64,000 nt of DNA, from assembly GCA_027531445.1 (NCBI GenBank), contig JAPZRK010000006.1, positions 1 through 64,000 on the forward strand. Direction: 5' to 3'. Of this stretch, positions 44,484 to 53,100 are shown piece by piece. Origin of the DNA: Leptospira sp. Lineage in GTDB: Bacteria > Spirochaetota > Leptospiria > Leptospirales > Leptospiraceae. Under the pieces are notes generated by a model. It was not told the origin of the DNA, did not search any database, and saw only the letters and a program-made list of their open reading frames with translations. The translations under genes were made by a program, and so were the position numbers. The number at the start of each line of letters is the position of its first letter. The first letter of the stretch is position 1.

Positions 44484-45911
44484 TTATTGTTGTTTGTAGA
44501 GCTTATCCTCATCTATGTTTTTGCGAGATGTCGTCGCATTAGCATTGATGTTATACGAAGCATATTGGGATATAGATGCACTCGTATTGTAAACCGGACC
44601 TGGTGTGTTCGATCCACTTGCAGTAAGTTCTGTCGTATCTGTCGCAAATTTATGGCCGGCTGGTAATGTTCTTAAGGAAGAATTCGTATGATTTGCAGAG
44701 AGTGCGGTCCATTCAATCATCGAATTTTCATAAAAGACACTAGGTATTCCTAAAATTAAGAATGCACTGAGTCCAGTTACCATAGAACGAGCATTTGTTC
44801 TGCAATAATGCACAACGGTTTGGCCAGATTTATAACCAGTACCAGATGAGTTAATTGCATTGAAGCCAGTGAAGTCCTTCCATAAAGCTGAAATGGCTTC
44901 TTTAGATTTAAATTTTCCAGTTGTTTGGTCTACGACTAAAGGCCATGGAGTGAAATTAGAACCTTTGATATGACCTGCAAAGAGTGCGGCACTTGATGGC
45001 CCAGTTGTATTTGCTACTGGATTACCTGTGAACTCTGCATCAATAACTGCCGCAGAGTTTGCTGTGTTGTGTCTAGCATCGGCAAGTAAAACATTGGTAG
45101 AAACCCCGTATATACCATGCGAAGCACCATTTTTTACTATGTTGATGATATTTTCTAGCGGTTGAACCAACACAGAATTATCAACTCCTCTCAGTGACTT
45201 TACCGTGAAGGTCCCTTTTGTAGGTGTAGATAATTCGCTTGAACTTGCAGTTAAATAAGAAGCTCCATATTCCGCATTTTGATTGATGGCACCGTTCAGA
45301 ACTGCAAGATTTTTGCGGTCCACTCCCCAATATCTCAACCAATAAAGTGCTCTATGTAAAGTTTGATAGATTCCTCCGCGTGGTGATGCGTTTGTTCCTG
45401 CTCCGGTATCGTTTCTGGCCGCAAAGACAATTAGGTCTTTCGTAGGATCGATTCCATATGTTTGTAATACTTCATCGGTGATGGCGCCTGTAGGCAGTGC
45501 GAATGGATCAGTGATCACGCCATTGTCCCGCGATGTACGAAAAGCAAGTCGATCACCAGTTCGAAAAACATCTGTGTTCCAATCAAATGACAAAACACCG
45601 TTAGCTGGTTTGATGTAACTTCCAGATGTACCAGAGTGCAAGATCACCAAATTACCAGTTATATCAGCGGGTTTGTTTGCCGGCCAATTGTCAATCCAGG
45701 ATTTTAACTTTGTCGATGTCACAAGTCCAAAATTATTGTTATCGTAATTTGCATCCGATTCGGTGGTCAGTTCTGCCGCCGTGTTGACTTTTGTGGCTGA
45801 TAAGATTAGTCCAGCTAACAGTAAATTGTTGTTATCATTTTCTTTTTTACATGCGGCAAATACAGTTGTTATGCTAAGCATGAGCAGGAATGCTCTTTTA
45901 AAATTGTTCAT
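44484..45911 (-). CDS. Rhodanese-like lipoprotein C
   Basis: The start at 45911 gives MNNFKRAFLLML and lipobox VFAAC; GGGAGAGAGA lies before it, and 22 further upstream codons would displace the signal. The 475-residue protein is a paralogue of A and B: YDNNNFGLVTSTKLKSW, DITGNLVIL, EVLQTYGIDPTKDLIVFAA and YWLRYWGVDRKNLAVLNG. Its catalytic-type cysteine is 370, in YCRTNARS, close to the loop of A. It is transcribed alone, between the shared 58-bp block and a strong terminator. Confidence 0.82.
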   Translation of the reverse strand: MNNFKRAFLLMLSITTVFAACKKENDNNNLLLAGLILSATKVNTAAELTTESDANYDNNNFGLVTSTKLKSWIDNWPANKPADITGNLVILHSGTSGSYIKPANGVLSFDWNTDVFRTGDRLAFRTSRDNGVITDPFALPTGAITDEVLQTYGIDPTKDLIVFAARNDTGAGTNASPRGGIYQTLHRALYWLRYWGVDRKNLAVLNGAINQNAEYGASYLTASSSELSTPTKGTFTVKSLRGVDNSVLVQPLENIINIVKNGASHGIYGVSTNVLLADARHNTANSAAVIDAEFTGNPVANTTGPSSAALFAGHIKGSNFTPWPLVVDQTTGKFKSKEAISALWKDFTGFNAINSSGTGYKSGQTVVHYCRTNARSMVTGLSAFLILGIPSVFYENSMIEWTALSANHTNSSLRTLPAGHKFATDTTELTASGSNTPGPVYNTSASISQYASYNINANATTSRKNIDEDKLYKQQ

Positions 45912-45997
45912 ATTCTCTCTCCCTTCGGTGGCGGCCGTTTTTTCGAACAAAGTCGAAAAAGTAGGTGCCTTAGCCAAGGATTGAATCCAAGAGATTG

Positions 45998-46055
45998 ATT
46001 TCGAATCAATATTCGTTATATTGAACTAATTGTCTGCAATATGAGATAATATATT
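45998..46055. promoter_or_regulatory. Conserved upstream block of rhodanese gene C
   Basis: This is the partner of the block at 40264-40321, with the same order and spacing of ATTTCGAA, TTATATTGAA and GATAA. The first core TTATATTG starts at 46016, and a second weaker one (CAATATGAGATAA) at 46037, again 21 bp apart. It lies about 90 bases before the rhodanese C start. Confidence 0.65.
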
Positions 46056-46124
46056 GTACAATTGTCCAAGTTACTAGAGGGAGATGAAGAATCGACTCTC
46101 AGTATTGATGTTAATGATTTTAAA

Positions 46125-46160
46125 GTTTAAAGAAGTCGAAAGGATGGTTCTCTCATCCTT
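46125..46160 (-). terminator. Possible terminator after the XRE-cupin gene
   Basis: AAGGATG (46140-46146) pairs with CATCCTT (46154-46160) over a 7-nt loop that starts in the stop codon of the regulator gene. On the minus strand, the tail TCGACTTCTTT is only moderately T-rich, so termination is likely weak. Confidence 0.35.
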
Positions 46161-46761
46161 ACGATTGAGGTGTTTCGATCCAATTCACGCAGACTACTGA
46201 TTCCGTATCGATATGTATATAAAGCAGGTCAGATCCAATAAAGTGTAAGCTATCGCCCGCAACAACTTTTAATGTTCTGTCGCGAAATTCCACTTTGAAT
46301 TCACCAGTGAGCACGATTAGAGTCTGGTCTAATTGATTTTTAAAGATAGAGGGCAATGTGAAACGTCCTTTATTAAAAGTAATTTCATAAAGGCCAATTT
46401 TTCCCTTATTTTCTCTGCTCAGATAGCGTACTTCGATGGCTCCGTTGGCGAGCTTTACGATTTTACAATCTGCTTTCCCAATTAGCTTTGGGGTTTTGAG
46501 AAACAAATCGGGAATAAGATCGGAAATAGGTGATCTTAGTGCGCGGGCAATCTTCCATAAAATCCCAATACTTGGGGTAGTTTTACCCGATTCAATCAAT
46601 CCCAACATCCCTCGGCTCACTTTACTGATTTGAGATAGCTTCTCTAATGAGTAACCAAACTCCTGCCTTCTTCTTTTGATCGTGTTTCCTAAGAGTGCGG
46701 TTAATACATCCTCTGTAATTATCTGATCAAGGTCGTCATTTTGGTTTTCTAGCTCTTCCAT
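46159..46761 (-). CDS. XRE-cupin transcriptional regulator
   Basis: This 200-residue protein has a Cro/C1-type helix-turn-helix at about 25-82 (IKRRRQEFGYSLEKLSQISK, VSRGMLGLIESGKTTPSIG) and a C-terminal cupin at about 120-195 with the ligand pocket in GEFKVEFRDRTLKVVAGDSL. Enterobacterial SutR and PuuR have the same architecture; SutR is a sulfur-utilisation regulator. It lies directly upstream of rhodanese gene C on the same strand and just behind the GT-C gene. A TATATTGGATAA element, the core of the shared block, stands 30-45 bases before its start. I infer autoregulation and control of the rhodanese genes. Confidence 0.85.
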   Translation of the reverse strand: MEELENQNDDLDQIITEDVLTALLGNTIKRRRQEFGYSLEKLSQISKVSRGMLGLIESGKTTPSIGILWKIARALRSPISDLIPDLFLKTPKLIGKADCKIVKLANGAIEVRYLSRENKGKIGLYEITFNKGRFTLPSIFKNQLDQTLIVLTGEFKVEFRDRTLKVVAGDSLHFIGSDLLYIHIDTESVVCVNWIETPQS

Positions 46762-48196
46762 AGGGTAATCTTAAGTATTTACAGGAATTCACTATATTGG
46801 ATAAAATGTAAAGTAAAATAGATATTTTCTTGGAGTTAATTTTTAGAATGTAGATAAATCCTAAAAATTCCAACAATATCACAACAAAAGGCAAGTCGTA
46901 GAATCCTCTAGTTGGTTCTGATAATGCGGGAATATGTAGGTTGGTGAAAGTCAAATAGGCAAGTTGGGGGATCAAAATGATGAGCCAAAGCGAGTCCTTC
47001 GTTTCATTTCTTGTCAAAAAGTAAATTGGGCAAAGGACAAGAAAATACCAAGGATTAGAAACGGGAGTTAATAAAAGAAACAACAGAAATACCGAAAACA
47101 TCCACTGAAGGATTCGTTTATGATTCTTGGCGATGATTTTGTAATTCAAAAATGAAGAGAATATAAAGTAAACTAGTATCAGTAAGGATACGAATCGGGC
47201 TGTCACCTTACCAAAAGTCTTATGAACAAACAAGAATATCGTTGAATTGAACTCAAAATCACTCGAAAATAATAGAATATTCGAAAAATCAAATGAATGA
47301 TTATTTGGAATAAAGATTTCTAAAATAAAAAATGGAAATAAAAAACCCACAAAACTAAAACAAGAATATTTCAATAAATTACGGTAAGATGTTAAATTTT
47401 TAAAATTGAATACTTTTACACTTTGTATCAAAAAAATAGGTAAAAATAAGATAAAATATATTTTTGAATGAATTGTTAATCCCAAAGAAAAGAATGCTAA
47501 GAAATATTGATTCTTTACTAGTTTATAATAAGATAAAACAATCAAAAAAATACAGATAATTTCAAAGTGTGCATTGATATATACTTCTCGAATAAGAATT
47601 GGAAAGAAAAAGTACAGTATTGCGGACTTTCTGCCATTGAGACTCTGAATGAAGTAAACAATCAAACAATCTAAGGCAATATAGCTCAATTTAAGCAGTA
47701 ATAAAGAATAAGGAACTATTGAACTTATAAATGAAAAATATAAAAGATTTAGAGGGAAATAAATCGTAGTCCAATCTGGATGATTGATCTTCGAGAGAAT
47801 GGAAATGGCAGATGCGTTGCTAAAGATCTCGGCATCCGAATTAAAATAAAAATTCGGTGGGTGAATGTAAGGAGAGATTCCCAAATGGACGAGTTGTCCC
47901 TCCCAAAGATACCTCGCCCAATCGTCCTCCCATAGCGGATCGCAAAAACAAAGAATCAAGCGAATGAGCACTGCGATGCCACTCAATTGAAAGAAAAAAC
48001 GGTCAAACGTGTTCTGATCCCAAGTTAGCAGAAACGAATAAAGAAAACAGAGTATCGCTAAAATCAGGCTAAATGGTATGATTCCGGTCTGAACCGTAAT
48101 GATTCCCTTGGCCAAACAAAGGGAAAACACGAGAATTAAGAAAAAATATGCATTTCCGAGCGTCCTCGATATGCTTTCCCCGATTTTACTTTCCAT
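46736..48196 (-). CDS. GT-C mannosyltransferase-like membrane protein
   Basis: The start at 48196 is preferred; a TTG start 25 codons earlier lacks a ribosome site and adds a basic segment without function. The 486-residue product has about twelve hydrophobic segments. After the second helix pair, DPLWEDDWARYLWEGQLV is the acidic first-loop motif of GT87/PIG-M-like or ArnT-like GT-C enzymes, followed by ISPYIHPP. It would transfer a sugar from polyprenyl phosphate. The 3' end overlaps the XRE-cupin gene by 26 bases. Its relation to the rhodanese cluster is positional only. Confidence 0.7.
   Translation of the reverse strand: MESKIGESISRTLGNAYFFLILVFSLCLAKGIITVQTGIIPFSLILAILCFLYSFLLTWDQNTFDRFFFQLSGIAVLIRLILCFCDPLWEDDWARYLWEGQLVHLGISPYIHPPNFYFNSDAEIFSNASAISILSKINHPDWTTIYFPLNLLYFSFISSIVPYSLLLLKLSYIALDCLIVYFIQSLNGRKSAILYFFFPILIREVYINAHFEIICIFLIVLSYYKLVKNQYFLAFFSLGLTIHSKIYFILFLPIFLIQSVKVFNFKNLTSYRNLLKYSCFSFVGFLFPFFILEIFIPNNHSFDFSNILLFSSDFEFNSTIFLFVHKTFGKVTARFVSLLILVYFIFSSFLNYKIIAKNHKRILQWMFSVFLLFLLLTPVSNPWYFLVLCPIYFLTRNETKDSLWLIILIPQLAYLTFTNLHIPALSEPTRGFYDLPFVVILLEFLGFIYILKINSKKISILLYILSNIVNSCKYLRLPYGRARKPK
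46792..46807. promoter_or_regulatory. Possible operator of the XRE-cupin gene
   Basis: CTATATTGGATAAAAT shares the 11 bases TTGGATAAAAT exactly with the block before rhodanese A. It lies about 30 bases upstream of the regulator start, within the 3' end of the overlapping GT-C gene. It fits an autoregulatory site of the cupin regulator. Confidence 0.5.
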
Positions 48197-48298
48197 TTTG
48201 TTAAAAATATTCAACTTAGCAGAGAAAAAATTTACTTTATTAGATATTTTCCGTCTAAATCTACAGATCAAGCATATTTTAGATTAGGAAGGTACATC

Positions 48299-49249
48299 AT
48301 GGCTAAATCCATTGGATCATTTTTCTTAAAAACTTATGGGTTATTGGCGTTTCTTTTGGCGATGATCATAACGTTTGCGACCCATTTGCAAGGTCATCCC
48401 TCAGAATATAAAAAATGGAACCTATCCGAGTCTTGGATTGTTTCTCCAAAACAAGCCCACGACTTAAAAAATCAAGGAGCTCAACTTCTCGATGTTAGGG
48501 GATCTGTGGATCGTTTATTTCGCTCTTTGCCATCAGCAAAAATTTTAACTTGGGAAGAATTTTCAAATCCCAATCAGCCATTGAAAGGAAAATTGTTACC
48601 TGCGATTCAAATTGAAAAAAAATTGAAAGCGATTGGTATTCAAAAATCTGACACATTGCTCGTATTTGGTGATCCACTTTCTGGTTGGGGAGAAGAAGGG
48701 CGAATGACATGGACACTTCGCACAACAGGTTACTTGCGTACATATCTTGTTGACGGAGGAGTAAATCAGTTTTTAAAGCAAGGTAAAACTCAGACCTCAA
48801 AAGATGTAAATGTAGCCGCCGAGACGGTGCAGACCCAGTCCAAAATGAACTATGATATTGAGGCAGAAGATATAATCAAAAAACTTAATGAATCGAATTC
48901 AAATCTTTCAGTGATTGATGTCCGCGAAAAACGTGAATTTTTGGGTTCAACTCCATATGGTGAATCACGTGGAGGTCATATACCCTCTGCCCATTGGATT
49001 TATTATCAAGAATTTATAGATAAAGATGGTTACATCAAATCAAAAAATGAAATTGATTCTTTGTTAAAATCAAAAAATATTGTGAGTAGCAATCAAATCG
49101 TCTCCTACTGCACAGGTGGTATTAGATCCGCTTTTACAACTGCGATTTTGGTATCTTACGGTTATGATGCCTTAAACTATTCTGGTTCCATGTGGGAATG
49201 GTCATCAAAAGATTCTCGCATGTATCAGTTAGTAAAATCAGATAAGTGA
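48299..49249 (+). CDS. Exported tandem rhodanese (thiosulfate sulfurtransferase)
   Basis: An N-terminal hydrophobic segment (about 7-28) exports or anchors the protein. Two rhodanese domains follow. The first (about 43-155) lacks the catalytic cysteine: the loop position reads GDPLSGWGEEGR. The second (about 175-310) holds cysteine 271 in YCTGGIRS, in a standard six-residue loop. This is the classic layout of thiosulfate:cyanide or mercaptopyruvate sulfurtransferases. It is transcribed away from the cluster, divergent from the GT-C gene. GGAAGG precedes the ATG. It may complement the lipoprotein rhodaneses in the periplasm. Confidence 0.85.
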   Translation: MAKSIGSFFLKTYGLLAFLLAMIITFATHLQGHPSEYKKWNLSESWIVSPKQAHDLKNQGAQLLDVRGSVDRLFRSLPSAKILTWEEFSNPNQPLKGKLLPAIQIEKKLKAIGIQKSDTLLVFGDPLSGWGEEGRMTWTLRTTGYLRTYLVDGGVNQFLKQGKTQTSKDVNVAAETVQTQSKMNYDIEAEDIIKKLNESNSNLSVIDVREKREFLGSTPYGESRGGHIPSAHWIYYQEFIDKDGYIKSKNEIDSLLKSKNIVSSNQIVSYCTGGIRSAFTTAILVSYGYDALNYSGSMWEWSSKDSRMYQLVKSDK

Positions 49250-49355
49250 TGATTTTTTGCTAAATTTTCTGTTTCATAAATTAGCCTTACATTCCTTTTC
49301 CTCGTTGAAACTTTTTTGTATCTGAGTTAATCTTGACGACGTTAGGGAAGGTTCC

Positions 49356-50468
49356 ATGGGAAATTTTTTAAATCGGATTCTTTTTTTATTTTTATTTGTT
49401 TCGATCAGTTGCGTACTTTACGCAGAGTCCGTAGATCTTTTTGAAGCCATCGGATGGGAAGACGAAGCTGAATTAAAGAAAGCTCTTTCTGCAGGTGGGA
49501 ATGTGAACCATGTTGATAGTTCCGAAAACATCTCCATTTTGATGAGAGCCATCGACACAATGAAACCGAATCTTGTTCAAATTTTGCTCGAACGGAAAGC
49601 AAACGTAAATCAAAAGATGCCGGGAACCCAAAAAACAGCTTTGATGCATTTTATGGAAAAATTTATAAAAAATGCTGAAGCCGATGAAAATGGTGAGACT
49701 CGTTATGTGGACGACGGAGGGATGATTTCTATATTCAATCAATTAATCAAGGCTGGTGCCAAGGTAAATGATATAGACAGCGAAGGGAAATCAGTATTAT
49801 CATATGCGATCAATTCGCCTTATGCATCTCAGAGCCAAACTATTTTAAACAAACTCATTTCATTAAAAGTAAATCCCAATATAAAGTATAGTAACGACAT
49901 TCCAAAGCCAATCTGTTTGGTGGTTGCCGAAGACACATCTGGTCAGCAAAGAGAAGCATTTAAAGCATTTATAAAACAAAAATTATGCGATCCAAATCAA
50001 GTCTACGAAGAACGAAACCAAAGAAAGACGACCCTTCTATTTATCGCTGTATCCAAAAAAGAAAGAGAAGAAGTTGAGTTTCTTCTAGAAATGGGTGCAA
50101 ATCCCAACAAAGGTGCATCCGATACTTTGATGGACTACCTTCCAGTGTTTGTTGATATTTCTAATTATGAATTTCTTGAACTTTTTATGAAACACAAAGC
50201 AGACCCAAATTCCATTGAGAATGAGATCCATATCATGGAGCATGCGGCAAGGAATGTCACGGACGATGCGGATGGGGAACGTATCATTGATTTACTTCTC
50301 AAATATGGATCAAATATAAATCATCCCAAATTATATGATAGTTATACTCCATATAACAAGGCGGTCTATGCGGCTCATGTGGTCGGAAAATATCGTATTG
50401 AAAAATATTTGGAAAAAAAAGGTGCTGTTACGTCAGATAAGCTCAAGAATCAAAAAAAGAATAAGTAG
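49356..50468 (+). CDS. Exported ankyrin-repeat protein
   Basis: The protein has a signal peptide (cleavage after VLYA, near residue 23) and about seven ankyrin repeats with the typical G-ADVN-like turns, for example ALSAGGNVNHVD, LLERKANVNQK, LIKAGAKVNDIDSEGKS, LLEMGANPNKGA and LLKYGSNINHP. The Cys in SISCVLYA could be a lipobox instead. Such ankyrin proteins in the envelope mediate protein binding. No partner is evident. Confidence 0.8.
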   Translation: MGNFLNRILFLFLFVSISCVLYAESVDLFEAIGWEDEAELKKALSAGGNVNHVDSSENISILMRAIDTMKPNLVQILLERKANVNQKMPGTQKTALMHFMEKFIKNAEADENGETRYVDDGGMISIFNQLIKAGAKVNDIDSEGKSVLSYAINSPYASQSQTILNKLISLKVNPNIKYSNDIPKPICLVVAEDTSGQQREAFKAFIKQKLCDPNQVYEERNQRKTTLLFIAVSKKEREEVEFLLEMGANPNKGASDTLMDYLPVFVDISNYEFLELFMKHKADPNSIENEIHIMEHAARNVTDDADGERIIDLLLKYGSNINHPKLYDSYTPYNKAVYAAHVVGKYRIEKYLEKKGAVTSDKLKNQKKNK

Positions 50469-50479
50469 CTCTTGATCCT

Positions 50480-51541
50480 TTACTTTTTGATTTTGAAATA
50501 ATAGACTTTGTTAAAAGCCCTTTCATTCAAACCGTTGATAGAGACATCTACTTTGATCTTGGATTTCGATACCGAAATGTCTAGCAGTCCAAAATTTTCT
50601 TGTGTATAGACTGCACTCTTTCTCCTCCTGTCCTCTTCATTTGGAGCTCTCATGGGTATGGGTTTATTCATTGAACTTGAGGTAATGTCAATGATCAATC
50701 CATTCAATTCTGATTCCTCTTCAAATATTTCTGCAATGTGCCTGTCGCCTGATAGGATGAGGTTTTTACCTTTTGCATACTTTGATAAAAGGGATAGGAG
50801 TTTTGCTCGTTCGTTCGGAAAATTACTCCATTTTTCAAAGCGATGTGTATCATTGAGTACTTGTATACTGGAAACGATTAGAAAAAGATCTGTCTGCGCT
50901 TTAAGCTCGGATTCTAACCATTTCCATTGAGTTTCTCCTAAGATTGTATCTTCTTCGTTTGTTGTTGGGGCATAACTTTTTTGGCCAGTTGTTTCGTCTC
51001 GGCTTTCTTTAAGTGCCGTACGAAATGTACGAGTATCTAACAATATTATTTTGATAAGTTTTTTGTTGACGGTAATTGTTTCGGAAGAGTACGTTCCTTC
51101 TCTCTTTCTGATCGGGGCATTGAATGGGATGTCCAAAAATTCCAAAAATAAATCCTTCGATTCACTTTTGAGAGGATACTCTTTGCCTACATCATTGTAT
51201 CCAAAATCGTGATCATCCCAAACACCGAGAATCTTTGTCTTTTTTCTAAGTTCAGTATAATTGGAGTCAGCCTTTTGAATCTCGTAAGCTTCTTTTTTTT
51301 CAGCAATATTGATGGTATCTTTGTAGATATTATCACCCAGCCAAATCCATAGATTTGGATTTGATTTTAGAATCGGTTCCCAAATCTTTTTATCCAAATT
51401 TTGGTCCAAGCAGGATCCGAAAGCGATTTGAATCGTATCGCGAGAGAAACGATCTTTACTTTGTAATGCAAAAGGAATGAGACTAGCAATGAGGATTAAA
51501 ATCTTCGTTTTGAGAAAGGGATTGGTTAAATGCACTATCAT
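50480..51541 (-). CDS. PhoD-like metallophosphatase
   Basis: The ATG at 51541 is preferred, with AAAGGA just upstream. A signal peptide of about 28 residues is followed by a metallophosphoesterase of the alkaline phosphatase D type: FGSCLDQNLDKKIW, WLGDNIYKD, VWDDHDFGYNDVG, LDTRTFR and SGDRHIAE give the metal ligands in order. It is a probable secreted phosphomonoesterase or phosphodiesterase acting in the periplasm. It lacks the Tat-type twin arginine of many PhoD proteins. It converges with the ankyrin gene. Confidence 0.82.
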   Translation of the reverse strand: MIVHLTNPFLKTKILILIASLIPFALQSKDRFSRDTIQIAFGSCLDQNLDKKIWEPILKSNPNLWIWLGDNIYKDTINIAEKKEAYEIQKADSNYTELRKKTKILGVWDDHDFGYNDVGKEYPLKSESKDLFLEFLDIPFNAPIRKREGTYSSETITVNKKLIKIILLDTRTFRTALKESRDETTGQKSYAPTTNEEDTILGETQWKWLESELKAQTDLFLIVSSIQVLNDTHRFEKWSNFPNERAKLLSLLSKYAKGKNLILSGDRHIAEIFEEESELNGLIIDITSSSMNKPIPMRAPNEEDRRRKSAVYTQENFGLLDISVSKSKIKVDVSINGLNERAFNKVYYFKIKK

Positions 51542-51624
51542 GTTTCCTTTCAACTATGCCCAATTTTGTTTGTAAAAATTGGTATGACAAGCCCAAATTC
51601 AATGCAAAACATCAAACAATCGAT

Positions 51625-52599
51625 TTAGTTTATAATTTCTCCACCACAGCTTGATCCAGCTCCAGCTGTACAACCATAACAATGATTTGCAGTTGCAATA
51701 TCTCTTGATAAAAATTTTTCTAAGTCAAAGTCTCGAATATGATTCAATGTTTTCGAGTTGATATCTAACATTTGATTAAAATCACAGTCATAGATAGAGC
51801 CATCAAAACCGACAGAAATCTGATCAAGGCACATAAGACCTGATAAAGTAGATGGATTGAATGCATTTGTGAGAGTGTCCATATACATATCAAATTTATT
51901 TGACCTGACCAGTGCGCTCAAGAATCGATTGATGGGGAGGTTGTTAATGCAATAAAGATGATTGAATGTAATACCAAGTTTTTTTAAGTTTTCTTTAAAC
52001 TCTTTCTCCAAAGTGGCTTGGCTTGTTGAAAGGAATAAACCATTTGGATTGTAAACTAAATTGAGTGGAAGGGTTGAACCATAGCCTAACTGATTCAATT
52101 TGCGCAAGGCGGTAATTGATTTTTGGAAGACTCCTTTGCCCCTTTGGTTATCCGTCGTTGTTTCGATAAAGGACGGAAGAGAGGAAATGATTTCCACTTT
52201 TTGTTCTGCCAAAAAATCATATAGCCAATCCATTCCAGGCTCTTCGAGGATCGTTAGATTGCACCGATCAATCACATGCTTTCCAAGAGCCTTAGCTTCC
52301 AATACAATTTTTCGGAAGTGAGGATTCCCTTCAGGCGCTCCACCTGTTATATCCACCGTCTCGATGCTAGGCGTCCTTTTTATCACAGAAAGGCACAGTT
52401 CTACCGTCTCCAGATCCATCATTTCGGTACGAATGGGTGAGGCGTCCACATGACAATGCCTGCAGGCCTGGTTACACCATTTGCCTACATTGATTTGAAA
52501 TACTTTTAAAGACCTTGCCTTGAGTCTAACTCCCACTCGCTCATGAAAAGAAATTCCCTGAAACGAATCTAATGTATCTAATTGTTCGCTTGATTTCAA
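51625..52599 (-). CDS. arsS: Arsenosugar biosynthesis radical SAM protein ArsS
   Basis: The 324-residue protein has the radical SAM motif C-x3-C-x2-C at residues 42, 46 and 49 (CNQACRHCH), a GGAPEGNP element and the C-terminal DUF3641-like region with a further CYGC-x-AGAGSSCGG cysteine cluster. This is the layout of ArsS, which forms the ribosyl-arsenic bond of arsenosugars from dimethylarsenite and S-adenosylmethionine. Its start overlaps the stop of the peroxidase-like gene by 4 bases, the usual family pairing. No arsM or ars resistance gene is in the window. Confidence 0.88.
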   Translation of the reverse strand: MKSSEQLDTLDSFQGISFHERVGVRLKARSLKVFQINVGKWCNQACRHCHVDASPIRTEMMDLETVELCLSVIKRTPSIETVDITGGAPEGNPHFRKIVLEAKALGKHVIDRCNLTILEEPGMDWLYDFLAEQKVEIISSLPSFIETTTDNQRGKGVFQKSITALRKLNQLGYGSTLPLNLVYNPNGLFLSTSQATLEKEFKENLKKLGITFNHLYCINNLPINRFLSALVRSNKFDMYMDTLTNAFNPSTLSGLMCLDQISVGFDGSIYDCDFNQMLDINSKTLNHIRDFDLEKFLSRDIATANHCYGCTAGAGSSCGGEIIN

Positions 52600-52937
52600 A
52601 AAGAGAGCTCATCAATTTTATTTTGCATTTGTAAACTATGAACCAGGTTAATGCCTGCAGACATAGCCGCCGCAACGTGCACGGCTTCATTCATTTGCGC
52701 TTCATCTGCACCTTTTTGGAGGGAAGTTTGTGTATATGCATCGATGCAATAAGGACACTTCAATGCATGAGATACTGCCAAGGCAATGAGCGCTTTTTCT
52801 CGTTCGGAAAGTGCGCCTTCCGCCATGACTGAGTTATAATAACTAAAAAATTTATCTGCAAGTGCTGGGTTGGTGCGGCCGATTTCACCGAAACGACCTA
52901 AATCTTTTGCATCATAATAATGATTTTTTTCTGCCAA
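52596..52937 (-). CDS. Arsenosugar-associated peroxidase-like (CMD) protein
   Basis: This 113-residue protein is of the carboxymuconolactone decarboxylase/AhpD type, with the redox pair CPYC at 61-64 in ALKCPYCIDAYTQTS. It matches the small partner family of ArsS. The TTG at 52937 is chosen because AGGGAG lies just upstream and relatives begin close to the YDAKDLGRFGEIG segment; a TTG eight codons further upstream has no such site. It is translationally coupled to arsS. It is expected to act as thiol peroxidase or reductase near ArsS; the exact reaction is not established. Confidence 0.82.
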   Translation of the reverse strand: MAEKNHYYDAKDLGRFGEIGRTNPALADKFFSYYNSVMAEGALSEREKALIALAVSHALKCPYCIDAYTQTSLQKGADEAQMNEAVHVAAAMSAGINLVHSLQMQNKIDELSF

Positions 52938-53100
52938 TGCATACTCCCTAAAACGATACAATCGTTCTTTAGATGAGAGTAGGATGGCGATGCTTTTTTT
53001 CCATAACTTTCCAGCGACAGTCTCGCCTTTTTTGAAAAATCAGCCTAAGATACAACTCGGAATTACCAATTATTTGGAGTTATGCGATACTTCTCTGATT

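Noticed and set aside
46159..48196. Toxin-antitoxin reading of the XRE gene with the overlapping membrane gene
   Set aside because: The XRE protein has a full cupin domain and the membrane gene is a GT-C enzyme; neither is toxin-like.
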